A stretch of DNA of 64,000 nt, from NCBI GenBank assembly GCA_016195085.1, contig JACQAG010000026.1, positions 175,951 to 239,950 on the forward strand. Direction: 5' to 3'. The notes under the pieces are model-generated. The model worked only from the letters and a program-made list of their open reading frames with translations, had not been told where the DNA came from and ran no database searches. Below are positions 51,325-60,408 of the stretch, one piece after another. This DNA is from Pseudomonadota bacterium (GTDB lineage: Bacteria > Pseudomonadota > Alphaproteobacteria > SHVZ01). Numbering within the stretch: the first letter of the stretch is position 1; each line of letters begins with the position of its first letter. A program made the translations under genes and the position numbers.

Positions 51325-53127
51325 TCAGACCGTGGCCTTCACCCGCACATAGGAGCCGGGCGCCGGCTCGATCGCCTTCAGCTTGCCGTCGCCGGGCGCC
51401 CGCGCCTTCACCGTGCCGCCGGAATGCTCGGAGAGCCACTTCGCCCATTCCGGCCACCAGGAGCCCGGATGCTGGGTCGCCCCTTCGAGCCAGGCATCGG
51501 GCGTCGGCGGGTTCTTGTCGTTGGTCCAGTAGCCGTATTTCTCCGGCACCGGCGGATTGACCACGCCGGCGATATGGCCGGAGCCGCTCAGCACGAACTT
51601 GACCGGACCCTTGTAGATCTGCGTGCCGGCGTAGGTGGATTTCCAGGGCGCGATGTGGTCTTCGCGGGTGGAGATGATCATGGTCGGCGTCTTGACCTTG
51701 CCGAGATCGATGGGCACGCCGCTGAGGGTGATGCCGCCCGGCACCACCAGCTGGTTCTCCTGGTACATCTTGCGCAGATAGAAGGAGTGCATGGCCGCGG
51801 GCATGCGGGTCGAATCGGAGTTCCAGTAGAGCAGGTCGAAGGGGAAGGGGTCCTTGCCGAGGAGGTAGTTGTTGACCACGAAGGACCAAATGAGATCGTT
51901 CGCCCTGAGCATGTTGAAGGTGGTCGCCATCGACGAGCCTTCGAGATAGCCCGTCTTGCTCATCTTCTCTTCGAGCGCGGTCAGCTGCTCCTCGTCGATG
52001 AATACCGAGAGCTCGCCCGCTTCGGCGAAATCCACCATGGTGGTGAAATAGGTGGCACTCTTGAAGCGGGTGTCCTTCTTCGACACCATGTAGGAGAGCG
52101 TGCTGGCCAGGAGCGTGCCGCCGAGGCAGTAGCCGATGACATTGACCTCGCGCTCGCCGGTGGCCGCCTCGATCGCATCCAGCGCCGCCAGCGGCCCTTC
52201 CAGCATGTAGTCCTCGAAGCTCTTGTCGGCGAGCTTGGAGTCCGGATTGACCCAGGAGACGACGAAAATGGTGATCCCCTGGCTGACCGCCCAGCGGATG
52301 AAGGAGTTCTTCTCCCGCAGATCGAGGATGTAGAACTTGTTGATCCAGGGCGGGATGATGAGCAGCGGCCGCTTCATCACCTTTTCGGTGGTGGGGGTGT
52401 ACTGGATTAGCTGGAGCAGGTCGTTCTGGTAGACCACCTGGCCAGGCGTGGTGGCGATGTTCTCGCCCACCTTGAACGCCTCCATGTCGGTCATCTTGAT
52501 GGCGAGCTTGCCCTTGCCCCGCTCCAGATCCTTCAGCACGTTGTCGAGACCCTTCACCAGATTCTCGCCGCCCGACTCGATCGTGGTGCGCAGCACTTCG
52601 GGATTGGTCACCAGGAAGTTCGAGGGCGCCATGGCGTCGACGAACTGCCTTGTATAGAAGTCGACCTTCTTCGCCGTCTTCGCGTCCATGCCCTCGGTTT
52701 CCTGCACCGTCGACTGCAACCAACGGGCGCTCAAGAGGTAGGACTGCTTGATGAAATCGAAGACGAAGCTTTCCTGCCAGGCGGCGTCCTTGAACCGGCG
52801 GTCTCCCTGCGGCGGGGTGATCACCGGCTCGGTCGGCTCGCCGAAAAAGCGCATGGTGGCGTTCTGCCAGAGCGACATGTAGTCGTGCCAAAGGGTCAGC
52901 TGGGCTTGCACCATGCGCGCCGGGTCGGTCATCATCCGGGCCGTCAGCTCGAAGAAGGCGGCGCCGATGTTGAGGGGGTCGGCATTGGCGCTGGCGCCGC
53001 CGGTCGATGCCTGGCGGGCCAAGAATTCCGTGACGATGCGCTGGCTCTTCTCGGCGATCTGCGCCATCGTCTTGGCGAACTCGACGGGATCCGGGAGCTT
53101 CATGGACGGACCTTGAGTGTCGGCCAT
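51325..53127 (-). CDS. phaC: Class I poly(R)-hydroxyalkanoate synthase
   Basis: Polymerises (R)-3-hydroxyacyl-CoA to PHA storage granules; 600 residues when started at ATG 53127, normal for class I. N-terminal helical domain (about 15-190) followed by an alpha/beta hydrolase core with PPWINKFYILDL, the lipase-like box with the catalytic Cys (VIGYCLGGTLLAS), the catalytic Asp region (IISTREDHIAPW) and the catalytic His in GSGHIAGVVNPP. A further start at 53259 would add 44 residues without family support. It is divergent from the OmpA-like gene. phaA/phaB are not in the window. Confidence 0.95.
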   Translation of the reverse strand: MADTQGPSMKLPDPVEFAKTMAQIAEKSQRIVTEFLARQASTGGASANADPLNIGAAFFELTARMMTDPARMVQAQLTLWHDYMSLWQNATMRFFGEPTEPVITPPQGDRRFKDAAWQESFVFDFIKQSYLLSARWLQSTVQETEGMDAKTAKKVDFYTRQFVDAMAPSNFLVTNPEVLRTTIESGGENLVKGLDNVLKDLERGKGKLAIKMTDMEAFKVGENIATTPGQVVYQNDLLQLIQYTPTTEKVMKRPLLIIPPWINKFYILDLREKNSFIRWAVSQGITIFVVSWVNPDSKLADKSFEDYMLEGPLAALDAIEAATGEREVNVIGYCLGGTLLASTLSYMVSKKDTRFKSATYFTTMVDFAEAGELSVFIDEEQLTALEEKMSKTGYLEGSSMATTFNMLRANDLIWSFVVNNYLLGKDPFPFDLLYWNSDSTRMPAAMHSFYLRKMYQENQLVVPGGITLSGVPIDLGKVKTPTMIISTREDHIAPWKSTYAGTQIYKGPVKFVLSGSGHIAGVVNPPVPEKYGYWTNDKNPPTPDAWLEGATQHPGSWWPEWAKWLSEHSGGTVKARAPGDGKLKAIEPAPGSYVRVKATV

Positions 53128-53303
53128 TGGAGCGAGCTTTCCATCGTGGCGCGGGCTGAGAACCAAGAGCCGCACCCCGACGATAGGAAGAAGCGCCGGG
53201 TGGACCCGAACTCGCCAACCGGTTAAAACGGCTGGCAGTTGCGAGCAAATTTCATACACGAAGCAGGGTTAATTTGCACATAACAAACGGGGGCAGGCTC
53301 CTT

Positions 53304-54665
53304 GTGCGGCGCGGGAGGATCGACGCCGCCATTGCGCAGCTGCGAAGAACGGCGGTCGGATTGCGGGCGCTCGGTCTCGTTGGCGTGGCCTTATTGGCCG
53401 CGTGTTCGACGGTTTCCGACGTCGTTCACCCCGGGCGGTGGTTCGAAAGCGGCCCGAAGACCACCGAGAAGCCGAGCGACACGCCGCTCGCCGACGCCGA
53501 AAAAGGACCCTATCCGAATCTGGGCTCCGTGCCCGAGCGCCCGACCCGGCAGAGCACGGCGGCTGAACGCCAGAGTATGCAGAAGGGGTTGATCTCCGAC
53601 CGGGACAATGCCCGCTACACCGACGAGCCGTTGCAGCCGCGCCCCGCCCAGGCGGGCCCGGCGCCGTCCCCCCAGTCTTCGACCCGACCGGCCGCGGCAT
53701 ACCGTCCTTTACAGGCGACGGCCTCGACCCCTGCGACCACGGCCCCAGCGACCACCGACAGCCCTGCGGCGCCGCCGCCTTCCGCCGATAGCGCCCCCCA
53801 GGCGATGCCGGCGACGAGCACGGCGAAGGCGCCGCCTCCGCCTCCGCCTGTGACGGAACCGGCTCCGGTGACCGCCTCGCCCCCGGCGCCCCCGCCCCCG
53901 GCGCAGGGGAGCGTGGCTTCGAGCCCACCCGCGCGCGCCCCAGCCCCCCCACCGGCGGCACTGCCGCCGCCGCCTTCGGGACCCGTCGCTCAGCCGGTCG
54001 CCCCGCCGCCGCCGGCGTCCGTGCCGGGACGAACCTTCACGGTGCCGGCCGCAACCCAGACCTCGGCGCCGCCCGCCCTGGGCGCGGGAGCGCCCTCGAC
54101 CCTGGATCAGGTTTATCGCAACCAGCTCGCCAGATCGGCCGGCGCCGCCCCGCCGCCGGCGCAGGCTGAACCGCCGGTGCCGCCGACGCTGACGCCACCC
54201 AGGGGGGCGCTCACCCATGTCGCCCGCGGATTGCCTCCCGGGGCTGCGCCGCTGCCCCGTTTCACCTCCCCGCCGCCCGCGCTGGCAGCCGCCGTCGCCG
54301 CCGGCAGCCTCACGGCAGGAAGCGGCGATCCCGTGGCGATCGTTCAATTCGCATCCGGCTCGACCCGGCTCTCGGCCGCGGACCGGCAGGAGATCCAACG
54401 GGTTGTTGCCTGGAGCCGCCTCGGCAACGGCCTGATCCGCCTCATCGGCCATGCCGGCCGGGAGAATGTCGAGGCCGGGCGGGAGCAGGAGCTCAGGCTG
54501 TCCCTCGACCGGGCGGGAGCGGTGGCCAGCGAGCTGCTGCGCCAGGGGGTGGCGCCGGAGCGGATCACCGCGACCGGCGTCGGTGCGGCCGAGCCGCTGG
54601 TGGTCGCCGGATCGCCCCAGGCGGAGGCTCAGAACCGGCGCGTCGAGATCTTCATCATCGAGTGA
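53304..54665 (+). CDS. OmpA-like C-terminal domain lipoprotein with long Pro/Ala linker
   Basis: A 453-residue envelope protein. With GTG 53304 (behind GGGGGCAGG) it has a lipoprotein signal whose lipobox is LLAAC; a TTG at 53274 would add 10 residues. A long low-complexity Pro/Ala/Ser region covers about residues 95-320, with many Pro-rich runs. The C-terminal OmpA-type peptidoglycan-binding domain (about 340-453) shows IVQFASGSTRLSAADRQEIQ, RLIGHAGREN and the final RRVEIFIIE. It likely links the outer membrane to peptidoglycan through a flexible spacer. The gene is divergent from phaC. Confidence 0.85.
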   Translation: MRRGRIDAAIAQLRRTAVGLRALGLVGVALLAACSTVSDVVHPGRWFESGPKTTEKPSDTPLADAEKGPYPNLGSVPERPTRQSTAAERQSMQKGLISDRDNARYTDEPLQPRPAQAGPAPSPQSSTRPAAAYRPLQATASTPATTAPATTDSPAAPPPSADSAPQAMPATSTAKAPPPPPPVTEPAPVTASPPAPPPPAQGSVASSPPARAPAPPPAALPPPPSGPVAQPVAPPPPASVPGRTFTVPAATQTSAPPALGAGAPSTLDQVYRNQLARSAGAAPPPAQAEPPVPPTLTPPRGALTHVARGLPPGAAPLPRFTSPPPALAAAVAAGSLTAGSGDPVAIVQFASGSTRLSAADRQEIQRVVAWSRLGNGLIRLIGHAGRENVEAGREQELRLSLDRAGAVASELLRQGVAPERITATGVGAAEPLVVAGSPQAEAQNRRVEIFIIE

Positions 54666-54808
54666 GGTTTTGGCACTTTAGCCGTTCTTTACGCTCAATT
54701 TTTTGGCTGTCGCGCAGTTAAGAGTCGCGTTCAGCCAGCCCCTCGACCAACGGACCTTCTCCACGTCATGATTGCAGCCGACACCGATCGCCAACCGAGC
54801 GGGGCCCG

Positions 54809-56101
54809 ATGACGCGGCCACTCAAGATCGCCATTGCCGGTCTCGGCACCGTCGGCACCGGCGTGCTGCAGCTGATCGCCGCCGAAGGTGCCCGCATCGC
54901 CCGTCGCGCCGGCCGCGAGCCGGTCATCGCCGCGGTCTCCGCGCGCGATCGTCGTCGCGACCGCGGGGTCGATCTCTCCGGTGCTGAATGGTTCGACGAT
55001 CCCGTGGCGATGGCGGGAGAGGCGGATGCCGACATCGTCGTCGAACTCATCGGCGGCGCCGACGGAGTGGCGAAGGCGGTGGTCGAGCGGGCAATCCAGC
55101 GGCGCCGTCACGTAGTGACCGCCAACAAAGCCATGCTGGCCCTCCACGGCACTGCGCTCGCCCGCAGCGCCGAGGCGGCCGGCGTGGCGCTTGCCTTCGA
55201 GGCCGCGGTCGCCGGCGGCATCCCCATCGTCAAGGATCTGCGCGAGGGGCTGGCAGCCAATGGGCTGACGCGGGTCTACGGCATCCTCAACGGCACCTGC
55301 AACTACATCCTCTCCACCATGCGCCAGACCGGCCGCGCCTTCGACGACGTGCTCGCCGAAGCCCAGCGCCTGGGCTATGCCGAAGCCGATCCCAGCTTCG
55401 ACATCGACGGGGTCGATACCGCGCACAAGCTCGCAATTCTCACCAGTCTTGCCTTCGGCTGCGAGGTAGACTTCGCCCATGTGCATGTCGAGGGCATCCG
55501 GCACGTGAGCGCGCTCGACATCGAGTACGCAACCGAGCTCGGCTATCGGATCAAGCTGTTGGGCATCGCCCGGGCGACCGCGCACGGCATCGAGCAGCGC
55601 GTGCATCCTTGCATGGTCTCGCTCGAAGCGCCGATCGCGCATGTCGAGGGGGTTTTCAACGCCGTCCACGCCGAAGGACCTTTCGTCGGACCGACCATGC
55701 ATGAGGGCCGTGGCGCCGGCGCCGGGCCAACGGCATCGGCCGTCGTCGCCGACCTCATCGACATCGCCCGCGGGCGCTCGGTGCCGACCTTCGGCATGCC
55801 GGCGAGCATGCTCGCCCCGGCCAGAACCGCCCCCATGGAGCGCCATGTCGGTCCCTATTATGTGCGCCTGATGGTGGTCGACCAGCCCGGCGTGATTGCC
55901 GAGGTGGCGGCTGCCTTGCGCGACGAACGCGTGTCGATGGAGGCGGTGATCCAGCGCGCGCGCGCGCCCGACGAGCCAGTGCCGGTGGTGCTGACCACCC
56001 ACGAGACGGAAGAGGCGGCGATGCGGCGCTGCCTCAAACGGATTGCCGCCCTCGGCACCGTGGTGGAGCCGCCGCGCATGATCCGCATCGAGGCCCTCTA
56101 A
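54809..56101 (+). CDS. hom: Homoserine dehydrogenase
   Basis: NAD(P)-dependent enzyme reducing aspartate semialdehyde to homoserine for threonine and methionine synthesis; 430 residues. Rossmann motif IAGLGTVGTGVLQL, then TANKAML, the substrate site VAGGIPIVKDLREGL and the GILNGTCNYILSTM signature with Lys and Asp further on. The C-terminal ACT domain (about 350-430) gives feedback regulation, usually by threonine. The gene starts a hom-glpX-recJ run typical of Rhodospirillales-like genomes. Confidence 0.96.
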   Translation: MTRPLKIAIAGLGTVGTGVLQLIAAEGARIARRAGREPVIAAVSARDRRRDRGVDLSGAEWFDDPVAMAGEADADIVVELIGGADGVAKAVVERAIQRRRHVVTANKAMLALHGTALARSAEAAGVALAFEAAVAGGIPIVKDLREGLAANGLTRVYGILNGTCNYILSTMRQTGRAFDDVLAEAQRLGYAEADPSFDIDGVDTAHKLAILTSLAFGCEVDFAHVHVEGIRHVSALDIEYATELGYRIKLLGIARATAHGIEQRVHPCMVSLEAPIAHVEGVFNAVHAEGPFVGPTMHEGRGAGAGPTASAVVADLIDIARGRSVPTFGMPASMLAPARTAPMERHVGPYYVRLMVVDQPGVIAEVAAALRDERVSMEAVIQRARAPDEPVPVVLTTHETEEAAMRRCLKRIAALGTVVEPPRMIRIEAL

Positions 56102-56142
56102 GCGGGATGGCGACGACAATGAAGACCAAAGAGAGGAAAGCC

Positions 56143-57123
56143 ATGGCCAATGAGCCCGTGATGGACCGCAACTTGGCGCTGGAGGCGGTGCGGGTGACGG
56201 AGGCAGCGGCACTCGCGGCCTCCAAGCTGATGGGCCGCGGCAATGAGAAGGCGGCCGATCAGGCGGCGGTGGACGCCATGCGCCGGGCGCTCAACGGTCT
56301 TGCCATCGACGGCACTGTGGTCATCGGCGAGGGCGAGCGCGACGAGGCGCCGATGCTCTTTATCGGCGAGAAGGTCGGCCGCGGCGGGCCCAAGACCGAT
56401 ATCGCCCTCGATCCCTTGGAGGGCACCACCATCACCGCCAAGGGCGGGCCCAACGCCTTGGCCGTGGTGGCGATGGCGGCGGAGGGCGGCTTCCTCAACG
56501 CGCCCGACGTCTACATGGACAAGATCGCCGTCGGCGGCGGCTTCAAGGACGGCGTCGTCGATCTGGATGAGACCCCGGCCGGCAACCTCAAAAGTCTGGC
56601 AAAAGCCAAGAAGGTGGACGTCTCCGATCTCGTCGCCTGCATTCTCGACCGGCCGCGCCATGCCGATCTCATCGCCAAGGTGCGCGAGGCCGGCGCCCGC
56701 ATCATGCTGATATCGGACGGCGACGTGTCCGGCGTCATCGCCACGGCCGAGCCCGGCAGCGGCGTCGACATCTATCTCGGATCCGGCGGGGCGCCCGAAG
56801 GCGTGCTGGCCGCGGCCGCTCTCCGCTGCATCGGCGGCCAAATGCAGGGACGGCTCCTGTTCCGCAACGATGACGAGCGCGGCCGTGCCCACCGTCTCGG
56901 CATCAAGGACCTCAACCGCAAATACGGGCTGTTGGAGCTGGCCAAGGGCGATGTGATGTTCGCCGCCACCGGTGTTACCAACGGCACCATGCTGAAGGGC
57001 GTGCTGCGCACCCATGTCGGCGCCCGCACCCACTCCTTGATCATGCGCTCCAAGACCGGGACGGTGCGCTACATCGAAGCCCAGCACGATTTCCGGCGGA
57101 AGCCCGGCATCGACGAGGGATGA
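56143..57123 (+). CDS. glpX: Class II fructose-1,6-bisphosphatase GlpX
   Basis: Gluconeogenic fructose-1,6-bisphosphatase, 326 residues, usual length. The ATG at 56143 sits after AGAGGAAAG; an in-frame start at 56107 is less likely. Family motifs: VVIGEGERDEAPMLFIGEKV (metal Glu/Asp), IALDPLEGTTI, and GDVSGVI with the substrate-binding residues, followed by GSGGAPEGVLAAAALRCIGG. Cytoplasmic, Mn-dependent. Lies between hom and recJ, all on the same strand, with recJ starting 1 base after its stop. Confidence 0.95.
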   Translation: MANEPVMDRNLALEAVRVTEAAALAASKLMGRGNEKAADQAAVDAMRRALNGLAIDGTVVIGEGERDEAPMLFIGEKVGRGGPKTDIALDPLEGTTITAKGGPNALAVVAMAAEGGFLNAPDVYMDKIAVGGGFKDGVVDLDETPAGNLKSLAKAKKVDVSDLVACILDRPRHADLIAKVREAGARIMLISDGDVSGVIATAEPGSGVDIYLGSGGAPEGVLAAAALRCIGGQMQGRLLFRNDDERGRAHRLGIKDLNRKYGLLELAKGDVMFAATGVTNGTMLKGVLRTHVGARTHSLIMRSKTGTVRYIEAQHDFRRKPGIDEG

Positions 57124-57124
57124 T

Positions 57125-58909
57125 GTGGTCGACGGGGGCGGGACGGCCAGCTTCCTCGGGGTCGAGCGCTCGCTCACCGGCCGCCGCTGGACGCCGCGCG
57201 GCGGCTCCGAGCGCGACGGGCTGGCGCTGGCGCAGCGCCTTGGCGTGCCGGAGCTGATCGGCCGTCTCTTGGCCGCGCGCGGCGTCGAAATCGACGGCGC
57301 CGAACGCTTCCTCAACCCGACCTTGCGCGCGGAATTGCCCGATCCGAGCCATTTGAAGGATATGGATACGGCCGTCCTCAGGCTCCGGCGCGCCGTCGAA
57401 TTGGGCGAGGCGATCGTCGTCTTCGGCGATTATGACGTGGATGGCGCCACCGCAGCCGCACTCCTCTGCCGCTTTCTCGCCGCCGTCGGCGCCAAGGCCA
57501 GGGCCTACATCCCCGACCGGATGATCGAGGGCTATGGCCCAAATACCAAGGCGCTGCTTAAGCTCAAGGAAGACGGGGCGGCGGTGGTGATCACCGTCGA
57601 TTGCGGCATCACCGCCTTCGAGCCGCTGGCGGCGGCGCGTGCAGCCGGGCTCGAGGTGATCGTCGTCGACCACCACGTGGCCGAGCCGACATTGCCGGAC
57701 GCCATCGCCGTCATCAATCCGAACCGGCTGGATGAGACCAGTCCCCATGGCACGCTGGCCGCCGTGGGCTTGGCCTTCCTGTTGGCGATCGGCCTCAATC
57801 GCGCGCTGCGCGCCGCCGGCTGGTTCAAGACGCGCGCCGAACCCGACCTCATGCAATGGCTCGACCTCGTCGCCCTCGGCACCGTCTGCGACGTGGTGCC
57901 GTTGGTAGGCTTGAATCGCGTGCTGGTGGCCCAGGGCCTGAAGGTGCTGGCCAAGCGCGGCAATGTCGGCTTGGTGGCGCTCGCCGCCGTGGCCCGCATC
58001 CAGCGCGTGCCCGATGCCTATCATCTGGGCTTCGTCTTCGGTCCGAGAGTGAATGCCGGCGGCAGGGTCGGTCGCGCCGACTATGGCACGCGGTTGCTCG
58101 CCAACGACGATCCCCTGGAGGCGGCCGAGCTCGCGGCCGAGCTCGAGCGCTTCAACGCCGAGCGCAAGGCGATCGAGGCCAGGGTGCAGGAAGCGGCGAT
58201 CCAGATGGTGGATGCCTCGCCCATGGCCGAGAGCGGCCTCATCTTCGCCGCCGGCGAGGGCTGGCATGCCGGTGTCATCGGCATCGTCGCGGGACGCCTG
58301 AAGGAGCGCTACAACCGCCCGGCCATCGTCGTCGCCTTGGCCGAGGGCGTCGGCAAGGGATCGGGGCGCTCGGTCGCCGGTGTGGCCATGGGGCCGGCAA
58401 TCATCGCCGCACGCCAGGCCGGGCTCCTGGTGAATGGCGGCGGCCATGCCATGGCGGCGGGGTTCACGGTCGCGGGCGACAAGATCGCGGCCTTGCAGAC
58501 CTTCCTCGGCGAGCGTCTGGCGGAAGCCTGCAATGCGCTCGATCCGAAGCCGGCCCTGTCCCTCGACGGTGCCTTGGCGCCGAGTGCGGCCACGCCGGAG
58601 CTGGTTGAGCTGGTGCAGCGCGTCGGTCCTTTCGGCGTCGGCAACGCCGAGCCGCGCTTCGCCGTGGCATCCGCCCGCATCATGCGCGCCGACGTCGTCG
58701 GCGAGAACCATGTGCGCTGCATCCTGGGCGGAGCGGATGGCGGCCGCTTGAAGGCGATCGCGTTCCGCAGCCTCGGCAGCGACCTCGGCCCGGCCTTGCT
58801 CAAGTCGAGGGGTGCTGCCTTGCACCTCGCCGGTCACCTGCGCCTGGATGAATGGCAAGGCCGCCGCGAGGTGCAGCTCCTCATCGACGATGCGGCGGTG
58901 GCGGGGTAG
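57125..58909 (+). CDS. recJ: Single-stranded-DNA-specific exonuclease RecJ
   Basis: 5'-3' single-strand DNA exonuclease of the DHH superfamily, 594 residues, used in RecFOR and mismatch repair. DHH core motifs: VVFGDYDVDGATAAALL (motif I), VITVDCGITA, VVDHHVAEPTLPD (DHH), then the DHHA1 domain with VNGGGHAMAAGFTV at about residue 440, and the C-terminal OB domain (about 470-590). GTG start immediately after glpX, consistent with an operon. Confidence 0.95.
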   Translation: MVDGGGTASFLGVERSLTGRRWTPRGGSERDGLALAQRLGVPELIGRLLAARGVEIDGAERFLNPTLRAELPDPSHLKDMDTAVLRLRRAVELGEAIVVFGDYDVDGATAAALLCRFLAAVGAKARAYIPDRMIEGYGPNTKALLKLKEDGAAVVITVDCGITAFEPLAAARAAGLEVIVVDHHVAEPTLPDAIAVINPNRLDETSPHGTLAAVGLAFLLAIGLNRALRAAGWFKTRAEPDLMQWLDLVALGTVCDVVPLVGLNRVLVAQGLKVLAKRGNVGLVALAAVARIQRVPDAYHLGFVFGPRVNAGGRVGRADYGTRLLANDDPLEAAELAAELERFNAERKAIEARVQEAAIQMVDASPMAESGLIFAAGEGWHAGVIGIVAGRLKERYNRPAIVVALAEGVGKGSGRSVAGVAMGPAIIAARQAGLLVNGGGHAMAAGFTVAGDKIAALQTFLGERLAEACNALDPKPALSLDGALAPSAATPELVELVQRVGPFGVGNAEPRFAVASARIMRADVVGENHVRCILGGADGGRLKAIAFRSLGSDLGPALLKSRGAALHLAGHLRLDEWQGRREVQLLIDDAAVAG

Positions 58910-58953
58910 GGGGGCTCGCAGCCCCTCGACGGTGAGCCATGCCATTGCTGGAG

Positions 58954-58970
58954 CTACCGGTATCCGGTAG
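58954..58970. promoter_or_regulatory. Perfect inverted repeat upstream of brnT, putative autoregulatory operator
   Basis: CTACCGGTATCCGGTAG: 7-bp arms around TAT, ending 9 bases before the GTG of the toxin gene. Toxin-antitoxin operons usually repress themselves through such a site. Confidence 0.72.
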
Positions 58971-58979
58971 TATCTCAAA

Positions 58980-59267
58980 GTGCAATATGAGTGGGACGGA
59001 GCCAAGGCCGCCCTTAACCTCCGCAAGCATGGTGTGGATTTCGTCGACGCCATTGCGGCCCTCGAAGACCCGAACCGGCTCGAGGAGATTGATACGCGGC
59101 TGGTTTACGGCGAAGAACGGCTTCAGGTCATCGGAAGCGCCAAGGGCGCCGTCCTACTCGTGGTCACTACATCGCGCGACGACGGCGTGCGCAGAATCAT
59201 CTCGGCCCGGAAGGCCACACGACATGAGCAAGACCGGTATTACGCGCGTGACCGTGAAACCTGGTGA
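58980..59267 (+). CDS. brnT: BrnT-family toxin
   Basis: A 95-residue ribonuclease toxin of the BrnT (DUF497) family, RelE-like fold. The typical opening EWDGAKAALNLRKHGVDFVD is present, with the conserved segment ERLQVIGSAKGAVLLVVTTS and the C-terminal RIISARKATRHEQDRYY that carries catalytic basic residues. GTG start, close behind a perfect inverted repeat. The antitoxin gene starts 44 bases before the brnT stop, so the genes overlap. Confidence 0.9.
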   Translation: MQYEWDGAKAALNLRKHGVDFVDAIAALEDPNRLEEIDTRLVYGEERLQVIGSAKGAVLLVVTTSRDDGVRRIISARKATRHEQDRYYARDRETW

Positions 59268-59598
59268 GGCCGCACCGCGGGGCCGCACCGATTGGGCGCG
59301 GCTCAAGGCCATGACCGACGCCGAGGTCGAGGCGGCGGCTTTGGCCGATCCCGACGCCCAGCCGCTCACGCCGGAACAGTTGGCGCAGATGCGCCGCGTC
59401 TCGCGCGTCAAGCGCCTGCGGCAGCGTCTCGGCATGACCCAGGCGGCATTCGCCGATGCGTTCCATCTGCCGATCAATACCCTCCGCGATTGGGAGCAAC
59501 AGCGAAGCATACCCGACGCGCCGGCCCGGGCGTTGCTGTTGGCGATCGAGCGCGACCCGGAACTGATGCGACGCTTGCTGGCTGAAGCGGTCGAATAG
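59224..59598 (+). CDS. HTH antitoxin partner of BrnT
   Basis: A 124-residue DNA-binding protein encoded in an overlap with brnT. The N-terminal half (about 1-60) resembles the BrnA region that precedes DNA binding (TDWARLKAMTDAEVEAAALA). The C-terminal half is an XRE/HigA-type helix-turn-helix (RLRQRLGMTQAAFADAFHLP, then NTLRDWEQQRSIPDAPARAL). Classical BrnA ends in a ribbon-helix-helix domain, so here the neutralising module is joined to a different DNA-binding domain. It probably binds the inverted repeat upstream of brnT. Confidence 0.85.
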   Translation: MSKTGITRVTVKPGEAAPRGRTDWARLKAMTDAEVEAAALADPDAQPLTPEQLAQMRRVSRVKRLRQRLGMTQAAFADAFHLPINTLRDWEQQRSIPDAPARALLLAIERDPELMRRLLAEAVE

Positions 59599-59605
59599 CC
59601 GGCCT

Positions 59606-59839
59606 ATGCCTCAGCTTCTCGTCCGCGACGTGCCGCAAGATGTGGTTGACGCTTTGGATCGTCGCGCCGCTGGCCATGGCCGGAGCGCCGAAGCCGAGCA
59701 CCGAGCCATCTTGGAAGAAGTGCTAAGTGCCGGTCGCGCGGGTTTTCGTCAACGTGCTGCAGCGCTCCGCGAGGCCACACGCGGGCGGATCTCCGGTGAG
59801 TCCTCCAACCTCATTCTACGGGATCGCGACCGAAGATAA
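59606..59839 (+). CDS. FitA-like ribbon-helix-helix antitoxin without its toxin
   Basis: A 77-residue protein with the FitA/VagC-like opening LLVRDVPQDVVDALDRRAAG and HGRSAEAEHRAILEEVL, the signature of RHH antitoxins that pair with VapC/FitB PIN toxins. The C-terminal toxin-binding part (RISGESSNLILRDRDRR) is present. Normally the PIN toxin overlaps or follows directly; here the next bases hold no such gene, and the opposite strand is occupied by the DinB-like gene, whose 3' end overlaps this gene by 91 bases. An orphan antitoxin or the remains of a FitAB pair. Confidence 0.82.
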   Translation: MPQLLVRDVPQDVVDALDRRAAGHGRSAEAEHRAILEEVLSAGRAGFRQRAAALREATRGRISGESSNLILRDRDRR

Positions 59840-60348
59840 CGGCTGCAAGCCGTAGGTTCGTCGCACTCAACTTGAATTGCCGCCAGCCACTGCATGCAGG
59901 CGAGGTGCTGCTGATCGTGGCTCAGGAGCAGGTGCAAGAGGCCGGCCGTGGTGACCGATCCGTACTCGGCGAAGTCTCCTAGACGACGCCAATCGCTCTT
60001 CGACAACCCGCCCAGCATCGCGACCGTCCATAGCCGTGCCCGTCGGAATGCAGCCATCGCCTCGGCCGGATCCTGCCCGCCATAGAAGCGCTCGCGGGCC
60101 AGCGCATAGCTGTCGATCGAGACCGGCGATGGCTTGTCCTCGCCAACCATCCGACGGAAGCGCAGGTGATAGCCATCCACCTCGATGTCGCGCAGATGGC
60201 ACGCCTGCTCCAGCGCCGAAAAGGTCTCTCCGGGCATTCCATCCCAGGATTCCGGCTTCCAATCCAGGAGCTCCGCCGGGATCTGCCGGAACACCCCCTC
60301 GAAGGCCTCTGGCATCGTCGCAAGCCCGGCGATCGTCTCAGCGTTCAT
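59749..60348 (-). CDS. DinB-like protein with an unusual C-terminal tail
   Basis: A 199-residue DinB/YfiT-like four-helix protein. The core (about 1-160 from ATG 60348) has a metal-binding pattern of His residues: LEQACHLRDIEVDGYH and LLSHDQQHLACMQWLA. Members bind a divalent metal and often act as thiol-dependent S-transferases or as stress proteins. After about residue 160 the frame continues as a basic, Arg-rich tail (SRYLRSRSRRMRLEDSPEIR) that is antisense to the FitA gene and unlike the family. The original stop may have been lost. ATG 60348 is chosen because the family begins there. Confidence 0.82.
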   Translation of the reverse strand: MNAETIAGLATMPEAFEGVFRQIPAELLDWKPESWDGMPGETFSALEQACHLRDIEVDGYHLRFRRMVGEDKPSPVSIDSYALARERFYGGQDPAEAMAAFRRARLWTVAMLGGLSKSDWRRLGDFAEYGSVTTAGLLHLLLSHDQQHLACMQWLAAIQVECDEPTACSRYLRSRSRRMRLEDSPEIRPRVASRSAAAR

Positions 60349-60408
60349 TGCCAGCGGAACTCCAGGGTCAACCAACAGTCTTCGGCCGACCAACGATCGG
60401 TGTGAACA

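Noticed and set aside
57041..59053. Long minus-strand frame opposite recJ (670 codons)
   Set aside because: Mirror of recJ codon bias; the plus-strand RecJ has all DHH motifs.
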